This document shows positions 54,727 to 62,991 of a DNA stretch of 64,000 nt, piece after piece (within the stretch, counting starts at the first letter, position 1; every line of letters starts with the position of its first letter). Made by a program: the position numbers and the translations under genes. Under the pieces are notes generated by a model, which had not been told where the DNA came from, did no database searches, and worked only from the letters and a program-made list of their open reading frames with translations. Location: positions 6,448,001-6,512,000 of the forward strand of contig NZ_CP109162.1 in the NCBI RefSeq assembly GCF_035920445.1, in the 5' to 3' direction. The DNA comes from Nocardia sp. NBC_01730 (GTDB lineage: Bacteria; Actinomycetota; Actinomycetes; Mycobacteriales; Mycobacteriaceae).

Positions 54727-55920
54727 ATGTCAGCACCTTCCGTATCTCGTCGCCCTTACACCCCACTGCGGGACGCCTACGTGATCGATGCGGTACGCAC
54801 CCCGGTCGGCAAGCGCGGCGGCGCACTGGCAGGCGTGCACCCGGCCGACCTCGGTGCGGCTGCGCTGCGCGGTCTGTTGGACCGCACACCGATCGGTCCG
54901 GGAAACGTGGACGACGTCGTCGTAGGTTGCGTCGACAACGTGGGGCCGCAGGCGGGCAACATCGGCCGCACGATGTGGCTGACCGCGGGCTACCCCGAAG
55001 AGGTTCCCGGCGTCACGGTCGACCGGCAGTGCGGATCCAGTCAGCAGGCCATCAATTTCGGCGCGCAGGCCATCATGAGCGGCACCGCCGAGGTGATCGT
55101 CGCGGGCGGCGTGCAGAACATGAGCGCCATCCCGATCTCCGCGGCCATGCTCGCGGGCAAGGAATACGGCTTCGAGTCGCCGTTCGTCGGCGCGCAGGGC
55201 TGGGACCACCGCTACGGCACCGGTGCGGTGTCGCAGTTCCGCGGCGCTCAGCTCATCGCCGAGAAATGGGGCATCAGCAGGGCGGATATGGAGCGCTGGG
55301 CGCTGCGCAGCCACGAGCGGGCGCGCGACGCCATCAAGAACGGCCGCTTCGACAACGAGATCGTGCCGGTAGGCGACTTCTGGATCGACCAGGGCCCACG
55401 CGAGACCAGCCTGGAGAAGATGGCCACACTGCCGGCACTTGCCGAGGGCAGTCCGCTGACCGCCGCTGTGGCGAGCCAGATTTCGGACGGCGCCAGCGCG
55501 ACGCTGCTCGCCTCGGAGTGGGCGGTGCGGGAATACGGTTTGACGCCGCGGGCGCGCATCCATCACGTGAGCGCGCGGGGCGCCGACCCGATCTTCATGC
55601 TCTCCGCGCCGATTCCGGCGACCAAATGGGCGCTGGAGAAGACCGGACTCACCATCGACGACATCGACGTAGTGGAGATCAACGAGGCGTTCGCGCCGGT
55701 TGTGCTGGCCTGGTTGCAGGAGACCGGCGCCGACCCGGAGCGCGTGAACGTGAACGGCGGCGCGATCGCCCTCGGCCACCCCCTCGGTGCCACCGGCGCC
55801 AAGCTTTTCGCGACGCTGCTCAACGAACTGGAGCGGATCAACGGGCGCTACGGACTGCTGACCATCTGCGAGGGTGGCGGCACCGCCAACGTCACCATCA
55901 TCGAGCGGCTGTCCCACTGA
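54727..55920 (+). CDS. fadA6: Thiolase FadA6
   Basis: 397 residues. Reactive Cys102 in VTVDRQCGSSQQAINFGAQA, His in NGGAIALGHPLGATGAK, and the C-terminal Cys loop TICEGGGTANVTIIE. FadA6 does thiolysis near the end of C/D-ring degradation. The first 15 residues are longer than the usual DAVRTPVGKRGG start. Same kstR2-fadA6 adjacency as in M. tuberculosis. Confidence 0.92.
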   Translation: MSAPSVSRRPYTPLRDAYVIDAVRTPVGKRGGALAGVHPADLGAAALRGLLDRTPIGPGNVDDVVVGCVDNVGPQAGNIGRTMWLTAGYPEEVPGVTVDRQCGSSQQAINFGAQAIMSGTAEVIVAGGVQNMSAIPISAAMLAGKEYGFESPFVGAQGWDHRYGTGAVSQFRGAQLIAEKWGISRADMERWALRSHERARDAIKNGRFDNEIVPVGDFWIDQGPRETSLEKMATLPALAEGSPLTAAVASQISDGASATLLASEWAVREYGLTPRARIHHVSARGADPIFMLSAPIPATKWALEKTGLTIDDIDVVEINEAFAPVVLAWLQETGADPERVNVNGGAIALGHPLGATGAKLFATLLNELERINGRYGLLTICEGGGTANVTIIERLSH

Positions 55921-56079
55921 TCCCGTACTGCCGAGCGGCAGGTCGGGCAGACATGCCGCTCAGCTGTACGTCATCGATTCGACTGCCGAATCAGCCGCTA
56001 TCGGAGCACGATCGGACAGAACCGCGTGGTCCGACTGTGCTCTGGACTGAGCCTCCTTGTCGCCTCCCTGGGCTGGGAG

Positions 56080-56340
56080 CTACTCGTCGCCGCCTTTTCC
56101 TTTGCCTTTCCCCTTGCCTTTCCCTTTGCCCTTGCCTTTCCCTTTGCCCTCCTCAGCACCACTTCCGCCGCCCTTACCACCCTCGTCGGACACTTGACCG
56201 GAGTCGTCCTTCTGCGCGAGATATGCGACAGTGCCGCTGGCCGTTTCACTCGTCGCGGGCAGTGCGGCAATCCCTACCGCCAGCGCACCGGCAGCGACCG
56301 CGACAATCGATACGACGGCTCGAACAGATCCGTTTCCCAC
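56080..56340 (-). CDS. Small secreted protein with C-terminal Lys-Gly repeat
   Basis: 86 residues from GTG 56340, with GGGAGG six bases upstream. The N-terminus VGNGSVRAVVSIVAVAAGAL, AVGIAALPATSETA is a signal peptide or anchor. After an acidic part (AQKDDSGQVSDEGGKGGG) it ends in eleven K-G dipeptides (GKGKGKGKGKG...). The basic tail could bind nucleic acid, teichoic or mycolyl-arabinogalactan polymers. No family recognised. It is encoded by a 6-base unit microsatellite at 56095-56155. Confidence 0.65.
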   Translation of the reverse strand: MGNGSVRAVVSIVAVAAGALAVGIAALPATSETASGTVAYLAQKDDSGQVSDEGGKGGGSGAEEGKGKGKGKGKGKGKGKGKGGDE

Positions 56341-56459
56341 TACCAAACCTCCCTGTCGATCGGCTTCATTGGTGGAGCAGCGCGAAGCTAGCATCGCCAA
56401 CTGTCCAAACCCCCCGGCTCGCCCCGCATAGTCACCGTCGTGACGAGGCCGACACCCGA

Positions 56460-56850
56460 CCGTGACCCTCTCGCCAAAGCGCGGCCGCGGCTCGATGAAG
56501 TCCACGAAACACGGCCGAACACCCTCTGTCACCACCGAACACCCGAATTCACCGATGACTCCTGACTCGGGCCACAAGAAGTCGACCCGGGGCCACCAGG
56601 GATCCGTCTGGTGCCAGGATGCGTGACTGTAGCTCGGGGGGCGGCAAGTTCGACTGCCGGAGTACAACGCGGCTTCTCGACTCGCCGACGCTTTCCGAGC
56701 GGCCGTCGAGGAAGCCGATCACCCGCTGAGCGGCCTGCCAGTTCGGCCGACCGCTCGGTTCAACTGTTCGGCCAGCTCGGACCGGGTGGTCTTGTCCACT
56801 CGTCGCACAGGAGAAACCTTCCTCGCAACGCATCGGGCTGAACCGAGATG
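56460..56850 (-). pseudogene. Decayed DUF559-domain (AbiEi/endonuclease-like) gene
   Basis: On the minus strand VIGFLDGRSESVGESRSRVV, LRQSNLPPPELQSRI (about 56620-56720) and, in another frame, RVDFLWPESGVIGEFG (about 56543-56590) are the adjacent motifs of the C-terminal DUF559 fold common in Nocardia and Mycobacterium. They are split by a frameshift near 56600; the downstream sequence soon turns noncoding and the N-terminal domain is missing. The rest of 56341-57157 holds no other gene I can support. Confidence 0.6.
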
Positions 56851-57157
56851 AACCGCGAAAGTTGTTCGAAGCGTGCCGGATCGACGTTAAGTGGCACTCG
56901 ATCGAAACCGACAGGCCACTGAGGCAGTTCCTAGGAATACACAGTCGGCCGTTATGCAAGCTGCGCCGAGCGCAGCTCGACAGATGTACCCTGATCTGCC
57001 GCAAAGCATCCCGTCCTCGACATTGCCCTCGACCAGCCGCGCGCAGCAGCGGTGGGCGTGTTTTGTTGCACTGACGACGCCGAGGTGTACGCGCTTGCTA
57101 CCCGAGGTCGCCGAAGGCTTCGGCGGCCTGGGCAAGCGCCGGCAGGATCGGCCCGGG

Positions 57158-58177
57158 CTACTGGCAAGCAGCCTTGCGGACCGTGATGGCCTGGCTCAGC
57201 GCCACGGGATCCGTAGTCGGATCGGTGGGGACGGCGGTCAGGTCCGCGGTGACGCCGCGGCGCAGAGGTGAGTTGGTGATCGCGCGCAGGATGTCGGTGG
57301 GGTTCAGCCCGGCTTCGGCGAGGGCGGCGACTTCTCGGGCGTTGACCGACCGCGGTAATGGACCATTGCCCAGGTCGGTGCCATAACGGACCATGCCGCC
57401 TGCGGCATGGAAACGGCGGAGATTGTGCAAGGCGGTCTCTCGGTCACGGGTAGGTGTTCCCCAGCCGTGGATGTCGAGGGTGGAAATAATCGTTGTGCTG
57501 CCGGCGAGGTCGTTGATCAGGTCGTCCGCGAGAGTTTCCGTCCACGGCGTGTGCGCGAGCACCCGCACCCCGGCCCGATACGCCCGAAGGGTTTGGCCGA
57601 TCCCCTGGGTATGAGCGGTGACCGGAATGCGGTGGGCGGTGGCCGCGCGAACGATTGTGTAGAGGGTTGCGTCATCGATGACCGGGCCTGCCTCGGAATT
57701 GAGGGCGACTTTGATCGTTACCGGCCGATGGGGGAGTAGTGATTCGACGGCCTCGGCGGCTGAATGCGGATCGCCGACTTCGAGCGCGATCCCGGGAGGC
57801 GCCCAATCCTGTTGGGTGGGATAACCGCCAGGCGAGGTGAGGAAGGGTCCCGCCGCGCGGATTCGCGGCAGTCGAGGCTCATGGTGAGAACGCTCGACCA
57901 GGGGCCAGAGGATGTCGGGTATGCCGCCGAGATCGACCAGGGTGGTCACTCCGGCCGTCAGGAGTTCGGCGGGGTCGACCAGGGCTGTGTGCACGTGGTG
58001 GTCGGTGAGACCGGGCAGCAGTATCCCGTCGATGCGCGTTGGTGGCATGGCGGGCGGGGCGGCGGCGGGCGGGCCGACCCAGCTGATCTCGTCGCCGCAC
58101 ACGCCTACCGCGGTGGGCCCGGCGAGGGTGTCCGCGCCGAGCCACGCCGCGTCGGCGATGAAAAGCTGGTCAATCAT
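57158..58177 (-). CDS. Amidohydrolase-family metal hydrolase
   Basis: 339 residues. Metal site LPGLTDHHVHTALVDP (H-x-H), the Lys of RPVTIKVALNSEAG, His in PVTAHTQGIGQ and LAHTPWTE, and Asp in RYGTDLGNGPL. The composite domain (imidazolonepropionase/prolidase-like subgroup) hydrolyses amide or ring C-N bonds. It is the last gene of a tight operon with tryptophan dioxygenase, overlapping it by eight bases. It could be the formylkynurenine hydrolase or act on the final product; unproven. Confidence 0.8.
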   Translation of the reverse strand: MIDQLFIADAAWLGADTLAGPTAVGVCGDEISWVGPPAAAPPAMPPTRIDGILLPGLTDHHVHTALVDPAELLTAGVTTLVDLGGIPDILWPLVERSHHEPRLPRIRAAGPFLTSPGGYPTQQDWAPPGIALEVGDPHSAAEAVESLLPHRPVTIKVALNSEAGPVIDDATLYTIVRAATAHRIPVTAHTQGIGQTLRAYRAGVRVLAHTPWTETLADDLINDLAGSTTIISTLDIHGWGTPTRDRETALHNLRRFHAAGGMVRYGTDLGNGPLPRSVNAREVAALAEAGLNPTDILRAITNSPLRRGVTADLTAVPTDPTTDPVALSQAITVRKAACQ

Positions 58178-58931
58178 CCCGTGGCTGAATCAGTTCGGGG
58201 AAGAACACGTCATCGATGGTGGCTTCGAGATAGCGTGCGCCCGAGGTGCCCGCGGTGCCCGGGGTGCTGTCGAGATGCTTCCGCACGATCTGGAGATGAC
58301 GCCGCCGCCATTCCCGCAGGTGCCCATCGATGGCAACGAGATGTGTAGCGATCTGATGCTCGACACCTTGGTCGGCGGCCTGAATTCGTTGGAACATCTG
58401 GAACAGTTCAGGTGTGGATTCTCGGCGTCGACTCCAGTCTCGTTCCAGATAGTGCTCGGGCACGGCGTGGCCGCGCCGGTGCAGATAACGAATCAGCTCG
58501 TCGAACAGGCTCGGCTCGGTGGCATAGCGGGCTGCGAAATTGCGCCAGCCGGGGTGCCGCTTTCCGAGCAGGAACTCCAGATCCCGATACTGCTTCGAAT
58601 ACAGGCCGGACGCCCGGCCCAGATAGGGCCGTAGCAGGTGAAAGGCGTTGGGCAACAACGTGTCCAATACAGCCCATTGATCGTTCAGCCGCAACAGCAC
58701 CCGGTTGGCGCGGGACAAGGTGGGCAGCCCCGGGGTGTCCGCACGGAATGCTTCCCGGACCGCGGACAGCTCGTGCAACAACAGTTTGAGCCACAGTTCG
58801 GTGACCTGATGGCAGACGATGAACATCATCTCGTCGTGCTGTTCGGGATCGGTGCGTGGTTGTTGCGCGCCGAGCACCTGGTCCAGGTGCAGGTAATCGG
58901 CGTAGGTCAGCTGGGCCAGGTCAGTATCCAT
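58170..58931 (-). CDS. kynA: Tryptophan 2,3-dioxygenase
   Basis: 253 residues, haem dioxygenase making N-formylkynurenine from tryptophan. DEMMFIVCHQVTELWLKLLL, the LLRLNDQWAVLDTLLPN helix, and the C-terminal LREWRRRHLQIVRKHL, STPGTAGTSGARYLEATIDD with the Gly-Thr loop that holds the substrate carboxylate. Slightly shorter than usual (about 280). The gene overlaps its neighbours at both ends, so it is part of one operon. The usual partners kynU and kynB are not in the window. Confidence 0.92.
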   Translation of the reverse strand: MDTDLAQLTYADYLHLDQVLGAQQPRTDPEQHDEMMFIVCHQVTELWLKLLLHELSAVREAFRADTPGLPTLSRANRVLLRLNDQWAVLDTLLPNAFHLLRPYLGRASGLYSKQYRDLEFLLGKRHPGWRNFAARYATEPSLFDELIRYLHRRGHAVPEHYLERDWSRRRESTPELFQMFQRIQAADQGVEHQIATHLVAIDGHLREWRRRHLQIVRKHLDSTPGTAGTSGARYLEATIDDVFFPELIQPRDD

Positions 58932-60132
58932 GGCCTGCCTTACTCATCCGGGTGATCGCCTCGGTGATCACCGGGAGTGGCGGTCCCAAATACAGCCGGT
59001 AGCACGGTGATCGGTCGCTGTTCTCGGCGTCCCACCGATCGACCCCGACCAGCACGCCCGCCTGCCGCAGGCATTCGCGGCGGAACTGCGCCACCGAACC
59101 GTGCCGCTGCGCCCGGGGCAGCGGCACGTGCGCGAACGGCGCGAACTCCCCGACTTGCGCAAGGCCCGCCGGATAGCCGAGTTCGGTGCACAGCGAATCA
59201 TGCACGGCGGACCGCTTTTCGGTGTATTCCCGCCCCTGTTCGGCGAGGTAGCGCTCGGACGCCGGATCGGAGAGCCAGTTGGCCATCGCCTCCTGAAGAG
59301 GAATGGCGCTGGCGAAACTCCGCTGAAACTGCCACTGGTTGACCAACGCGTCGAGCGTGTGGGGATGCGCGGTTGCCGCGCCTATTCCCCAACCGCTGCA
59401 ATGGAATTGCTTTCCCAACGACCGAACGGCCAGCCAGCGCGACTCGGGGGCCTCCGCCAACAGCAGGCGCAGGGCGGATGTCGGTGTCTGTTCTGGATTG
59501 TGGACTCCGAAGTACGCATCGTCCAACAAGATCGCCGCGCCGGCCGCCCGCGCCGTTTCGAGCAACTGGCGGACGAGTTCGGGCCGCCAGTTGGCGCCGG
59601 TGGGATTGTGCTGGGCGTTGATCACCAGCAGCGTGTTGTCGTCCATCGCGAGGTCGGTGGTGACGGGCTGGCCCGTGTCCAACGGGAAATAGCGCATCCG
59701 GTAGCCGAGCGGCCCGAAAACCCCGGCATAGTCCCAGCCGGGCATCGGCGCGAGCACCGTGGCGACGCCGTCGGCGCGCAGCATCCGGCCGAAGTCGAAC
59801 ATTGCGTTTCTCGTGCCACCCGCGGTCACCGCGACTTCGTAATCCCGGGCGAATTCGGACGCGAGTCCGTGCGTGCGAGTGATATATGAACGCAGGATGT
59901 GTTGCAGGCGGGGCAGACCGTACTGAGAGATCACGTATCCGTGTGTGTGCGTCGGCAGCGCGGCCAATCCCGCGGTCAAGCCCGGCGCGGTCCTGGTCCA
60001 CGTTTCGCCGAAACCCAGATAGATGAGCTCACCGGCCGGGCTGCCCGCTGCCAGGTATTCGGACACGAGTTCGGTGTCGGGGAACCTGGTGCGTAACTCG
60101 GGACCCGCGATCACCTCACGATAGGGAATCAT
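58921..60132 (-). CDS. PLP-dependent aminotransferase class I/II
   Basis: 403 residues. TAGGTRNAMFDFGRML, INAQHNPTGANWRPELVRQL (Asn-Pro), LLDDAYFGVHNPEQ, and the PLP Lys in VRSLGKQFHCSGWGIGA. C-terminal Arg region in YRLYLGPPLPV. ATG 60132 follows GGGGGG; the preceding amidase gene overlaps by 17 bases. A kynurenine or tryptophan aminotransferase role is inferred from the dioxygenase next door. Confidence 0.8.
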   Translation of the reverse strand: MIPYREVIAGPELRTRFPDTELVSEYLAAGSPAGELIYLGFGETWTRTAPGLTAGLAALPTHTHGYVISQYGLPRLQHILRSYITRTHGLASEFARDYEVAVTAGGTRNAMFDFGRMLRADGVATVLAPMPGWDYAGVFGPLGYRMRYFPLDTGQPVTTDLAMDDNTLLVINAQHNPTGANWRPELVRQLLETARAAGAAILLDDAYFGVHNPEQTPTSALRLLLAEAPESRWLAVRSLGKQFHCSGWGIGAATAHPHTLDALVNQWQFQRSFASAIPLQEAMANWLSDPASERYLAEQGREYTEKRSAVHDSLCTELGYPAGLAQVGEFAPFAHVPLPRAQRHGSVAQFRRECLRQAGVLVGVDRWDAENSDRSPCYRLYLGPPLPVITEAITRMSKAGHGY

Positions 60133-61561
60133 CAGGCCCCCCGCCGGAAACCGAGGCCGCTCGCGGCATCGGCAGCGGTCCGAACAGCTGCTCACAGGTG
60201 CGGGCGATCCGCAGCAAACGGCTGTCGCTGCCGGGTGGTCCGTCCAGCGCGATCCCTATCGGCAGCCCAGCGCTGTCCAGTCCCGCGGGCACACTGACGC
60301 CGGGCCAACCGAGAATGCTGCCGAGGTTGGTGGTGCGGCTGTAGGCGAGAAACGCCGAAACCAGCTCGCCGCCCAACTCCACCTCGTCGGCCCCGATCGG
60401 CGCCGCGGTGACCGGCGTGGTCGGCCACAGCAGCGCGTCGAGCTGGTGCGTGGCCAGGCTGGTGCGCACCAGCGCGTCCAACTCGGGCCGATAGCGCGTC
60501 ATCGCGGCGGTGTAGTCGTCGGGCGAGATCGCGTCCGTGCCCAAAAGTCCGGTGAGGAGCTGTGCGACATCAGGGCTTCCGCAGTGCGCGACGAGTTCGG
60601 GCAACGACAATGCGACATTGCCCGTCGTCAGGTAGTTCTGCAGCTCTATGGGTGTCTCGTAGAAGGCAATCGGGAAACCCGCTTTGGCGATGAGGTCGCC
60701 GGTGTGCGCGGGAAATTCCAGCTCTACGATCTCGATCCCGGCGGCAGCGAGCTGAGCCGTGCGTCGTTCGAAACACTCCGCCAGGTCGGAGGCAAGTCCC
60801 TCGACGAAGGGACGGCGCACGACGCCGAGCCGCACCGGCGCGGACGCGCTGTCCTGCGGCTCGGGAACCCCGCTCAGGACCGAATCCAGCAGCCGCACAT
60901 CCTCGACGGTCCTGGCCAACGGTCCGACTGTATCGCGGGTGCCGGACACCAGAATGAGGCCCCGCTGCGAGTAGCGACCCACGGTGGGGCGGAAGCCGAC
61001 CACGCCGCACAGGCTCGCGGGCATCCGCACCGAACCGCCGGTGTCGGTGCCCAATCCGGCGGGCGCCAACCGGGCGGCAACCGCGGCGGCAGTGCCTCCG
61101 CTACTGCCGCCCGCTATCCGGTCCGGCCGGTACGGATTGGCCACCGGGCCGTAAGAACCGTTATTGCTGGTCATGCCGTAAGCCAGCTCGTGCAGGTTGG
61201 TTTTGCCCAACACCAGCGCTCCGGCATCCCGCAGTCGGCGCACCACGTCGGCGTCGGCGGCCGGCTGGTGCTCGCGCAGGGCGGGCGTGCCACCGGTGGT
61301 GGGTAGGTCGGCGGTGTCGATGTTGTCCTTGATGGCGAGCGGCACGCCGTGCAACGGTCCGAGTACCGCACCGCTCGATCGCGCTGCGTCGGCTTGTTCA
61401 GCAGCGGCGAGCACCGCTTCCTCGCGTACGGTGATGAAGGCGCCGAGTGCGCGATGTCCGTCGATACGATCAAGAAGCGCCCGGGAATATTCCATCGCGG
61501 ATACCGAACCTCGTTTGATGTGAGCCGCCGCGGCGGCGACGCCCCACTCGATCGGGTCCAT
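60116..61561 (-). CDS. Amidase signature family hydrolase
   Basis: 481 residues with the Ser-cisSer-Lys triad: Lys78 in VPLAIKDNIDTADLP, cis-Ser153 in IAGGSSGGTAAAVAA, nucleophile Ser177 in GTDTGGSVRMPASL. Amidase-family enzymes cleave or transfer primary amides and aryl-amides; one could deformylate N-formylkynurenine here. Spaced one base from the upstream aminotransferase III gene. Confidence 0.87.
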   Translation of the reverse strand: MDPIEWGVAAAAAHIKRGSVSAMEYSRALLDRIDGHRALGAFITVREEAVLAAAEQADAARSSGAVLGPLHGVPLAIKDNIDTADLPTTGGTPALREHQPAADADVVRRLRDAGALVLGKTNLHELAYGMTSNNGSYGPVANPYRPDRIAGGSSGGTAAAVAARLAPAGLGTDTGGSVRMPASLCGVVGFRPTVGRYSQRGLILVSGTRDTVGPLARTVEDVRLLDSVLSGVPEPQDSASAPVRLGVVRRPFVEGLASDLAECFERRTAQLAAAGIEIVELEFPAHTGDLIAKAGFPIAFYETPIELQNYLTTGNVALSLPELVAHCGSPDVAQLLTGLLGTDAISPDDYTAAMTRYRPELDALVRTSLATHQLDALLWPTTPVTAAPIGADEVELGGELVSAFLAYSRTTNLGSILGWPGVSVPAGLDSAGLPIGIALDGPPGSDSRLLRIARTCEQLFGPLPMPRAASVSGGGPDDSLS

Positions 61562-61562
61562 A

Positions 61563-62975
61563 TCAGTGTCCCGCGTTCTCGACGAGCAGGTGCGGAATGT
61601 GTGTGCTGATGTAGGGTCTGAGCTCGAGCAGCACGTCGTGCACAGCGTCGATGAACGTCTCGATGTGGTGGTCGGTCATCGGGGTGGACAGGGCGAACAA
61701 GCCACGGCGCGCCGTGTACACACCGCGGTTGAGCAGCGCGAGGTGAAACAACTCTGGCAGTTCCGCCAAGCCTGCGCGGCGGGCCAGCGCATCCTGCGGG
61801 TTGTTGATCGGCCCGTGGCCCCAGTGCAGGTGCATCAGGGACCCGATGCCGGTCATCTGCAGTCGCACGCCCGCCCGGCGTGCCGCTTCCGGGAGGTCCC
61901 GGATCAGCCGCTCGCCTTTCGCGTTGAGCTGCTCCACTTCGGCGGGGCCGTAGGTGTCGAGCGCGGCCAGCCCGACGGCCAGACTCATATTGTTCCCACC
62001 GAACGCGCCCGCGTGATAGACGTGACCGGGTCGGGTGGGGTCGAACTGGGCCATGATGTCCTCGCGACCGCCGAAGGCGCCCAGCGGGAAGCCGCCGCCG
62101 ATGATCTTGCTGAGCGAGGTGAGATCCGGTGTGATGTCGTAGCGACGTTGCAGCGGCCCCATCCGGAAGGTGGCGCACTCGTCGAAGATGAGCAGCACGT
62201 CATGAGCGGTGGTGAGTTCACGCAGGCCACGCAGATATGCGACGTCGCCGGGAATACCGCCCGCCGCACCCATCATCGGCTCCACGATGATCGCGGCGAT
62301 CCGCTCGGCGTGCAGAGCCAACAGTTCCCGCGCCGCTGCCAGATCGTTGTACGGCAGCAGCATCACCTCGCGCATCCGCGTCTTGGGCACCCCGCGCGCA
62401 GGCTGGGCAGGCGGGAAGGACTCCGGCAGGCCTTCCTGCGGATACGTCGGGTCGGTCATGCCCGTGAACATGTTGATCTGCGCGTCGTCGTGCAGTCCGT
62501 GGTAGCCGCCGTCGATCTTGACGATGACATCACGGCCGGTGAACGCACGCGCGGCCCGTAGGGTGAGCATGGTCGCCTCGGTGCCCGAATTGCAATACCG
62601 CACTTTATCGATCGACGGGACGCGCTCGCACACCATGGCCGCGTGCCGGGCCTGCACTTGCACGGGTGTGCCGAGGGCGGAGCTCTTGCCGATTTGTTCT
62701 GCCGCTGCCGCGAGCAGCACGGGATGGCAATGGCCGTGCACGGTCGCGCTCATGTTGTTGTAGAAGTCGAGATAATCGTTGCCGTCGACATCGGTCAGTA
62801 CGCAACCGGCGCCGTGGTCCATGAAGGTGGGGTATGGCGTGAAATGGTTGATTGTCCGGGTATCGCCTCCGGGAAGCCATTTCTTCGCATCCTCGTGTAA
62901 CCGCAGAGATTTCGGTGTTCGAGCGTGATAATCTTTTCTTATTCTTTGCGCTGCTATGGTTTCGAGCACGGTCAC
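61563..62975 (-). CDS. Class III aminotransferase (glutamate-1-semialdehyde aminomutase-like)
   Basis: 470 residues. INHFTPYPTFMDHGAGCVLT, YCNSGTEATMLTLRAARAFT, IIVEPMMGAAGGIP, LLIFDECATFRMG and the PLP Lys in LTSLSKIIGGGFPLGAFGG. Resembles HemL-like aminomutases of secondary metabolism rather than a haem-pathway HemL, given the operon and an unusual FDECATF instead of FDEV. It could move or remove an amino group in the pathway product. 16 bases after the GNAT gene stop. Confidence 0.83.
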   Translation of the reverse strand: MTVLETIAAQRIRKDYHARTPKSLRLHEDAKKWLPGGDTRTINHFTPYPTFMDHGAGCVLTDVDGNDYLDFYNNMSATVHGHCHPVLLAAAAEQIGKSSALGTPVQVQARHAAMVCERVPSIDKVRYCNSGTEATMLTLRAARAFTGRDVIVKIDGGYHGLHDDAQINMFTGMTDPTYPQEGLPESFPPAQPARGVPKTRMREVMLLPYNDLAAARELLALHAERIAAIIVEPMMGAAGGIPGDVAYLRGLRELTTAHDVLLIFDECATFRMGPLQRRYDITPDLTSLSKIIGGGFPLGAFGGREDIMAQFDPTRPGHVYHAGAFGGNNMSLAVGLAALDTYGPAEVEQLNAKGERLIRDLPEAARRAGVRLQMTGIGSLMHLHWGHGPINNPQDALARRAGLAELPELFHLALLNRGVYTARRGLFALSTPMTDHHIETFIDAVHDVLLELRPYISTHIPHLLVENAGH

Positions 62976-62991
62976 GAGAATTCCTTCATTA

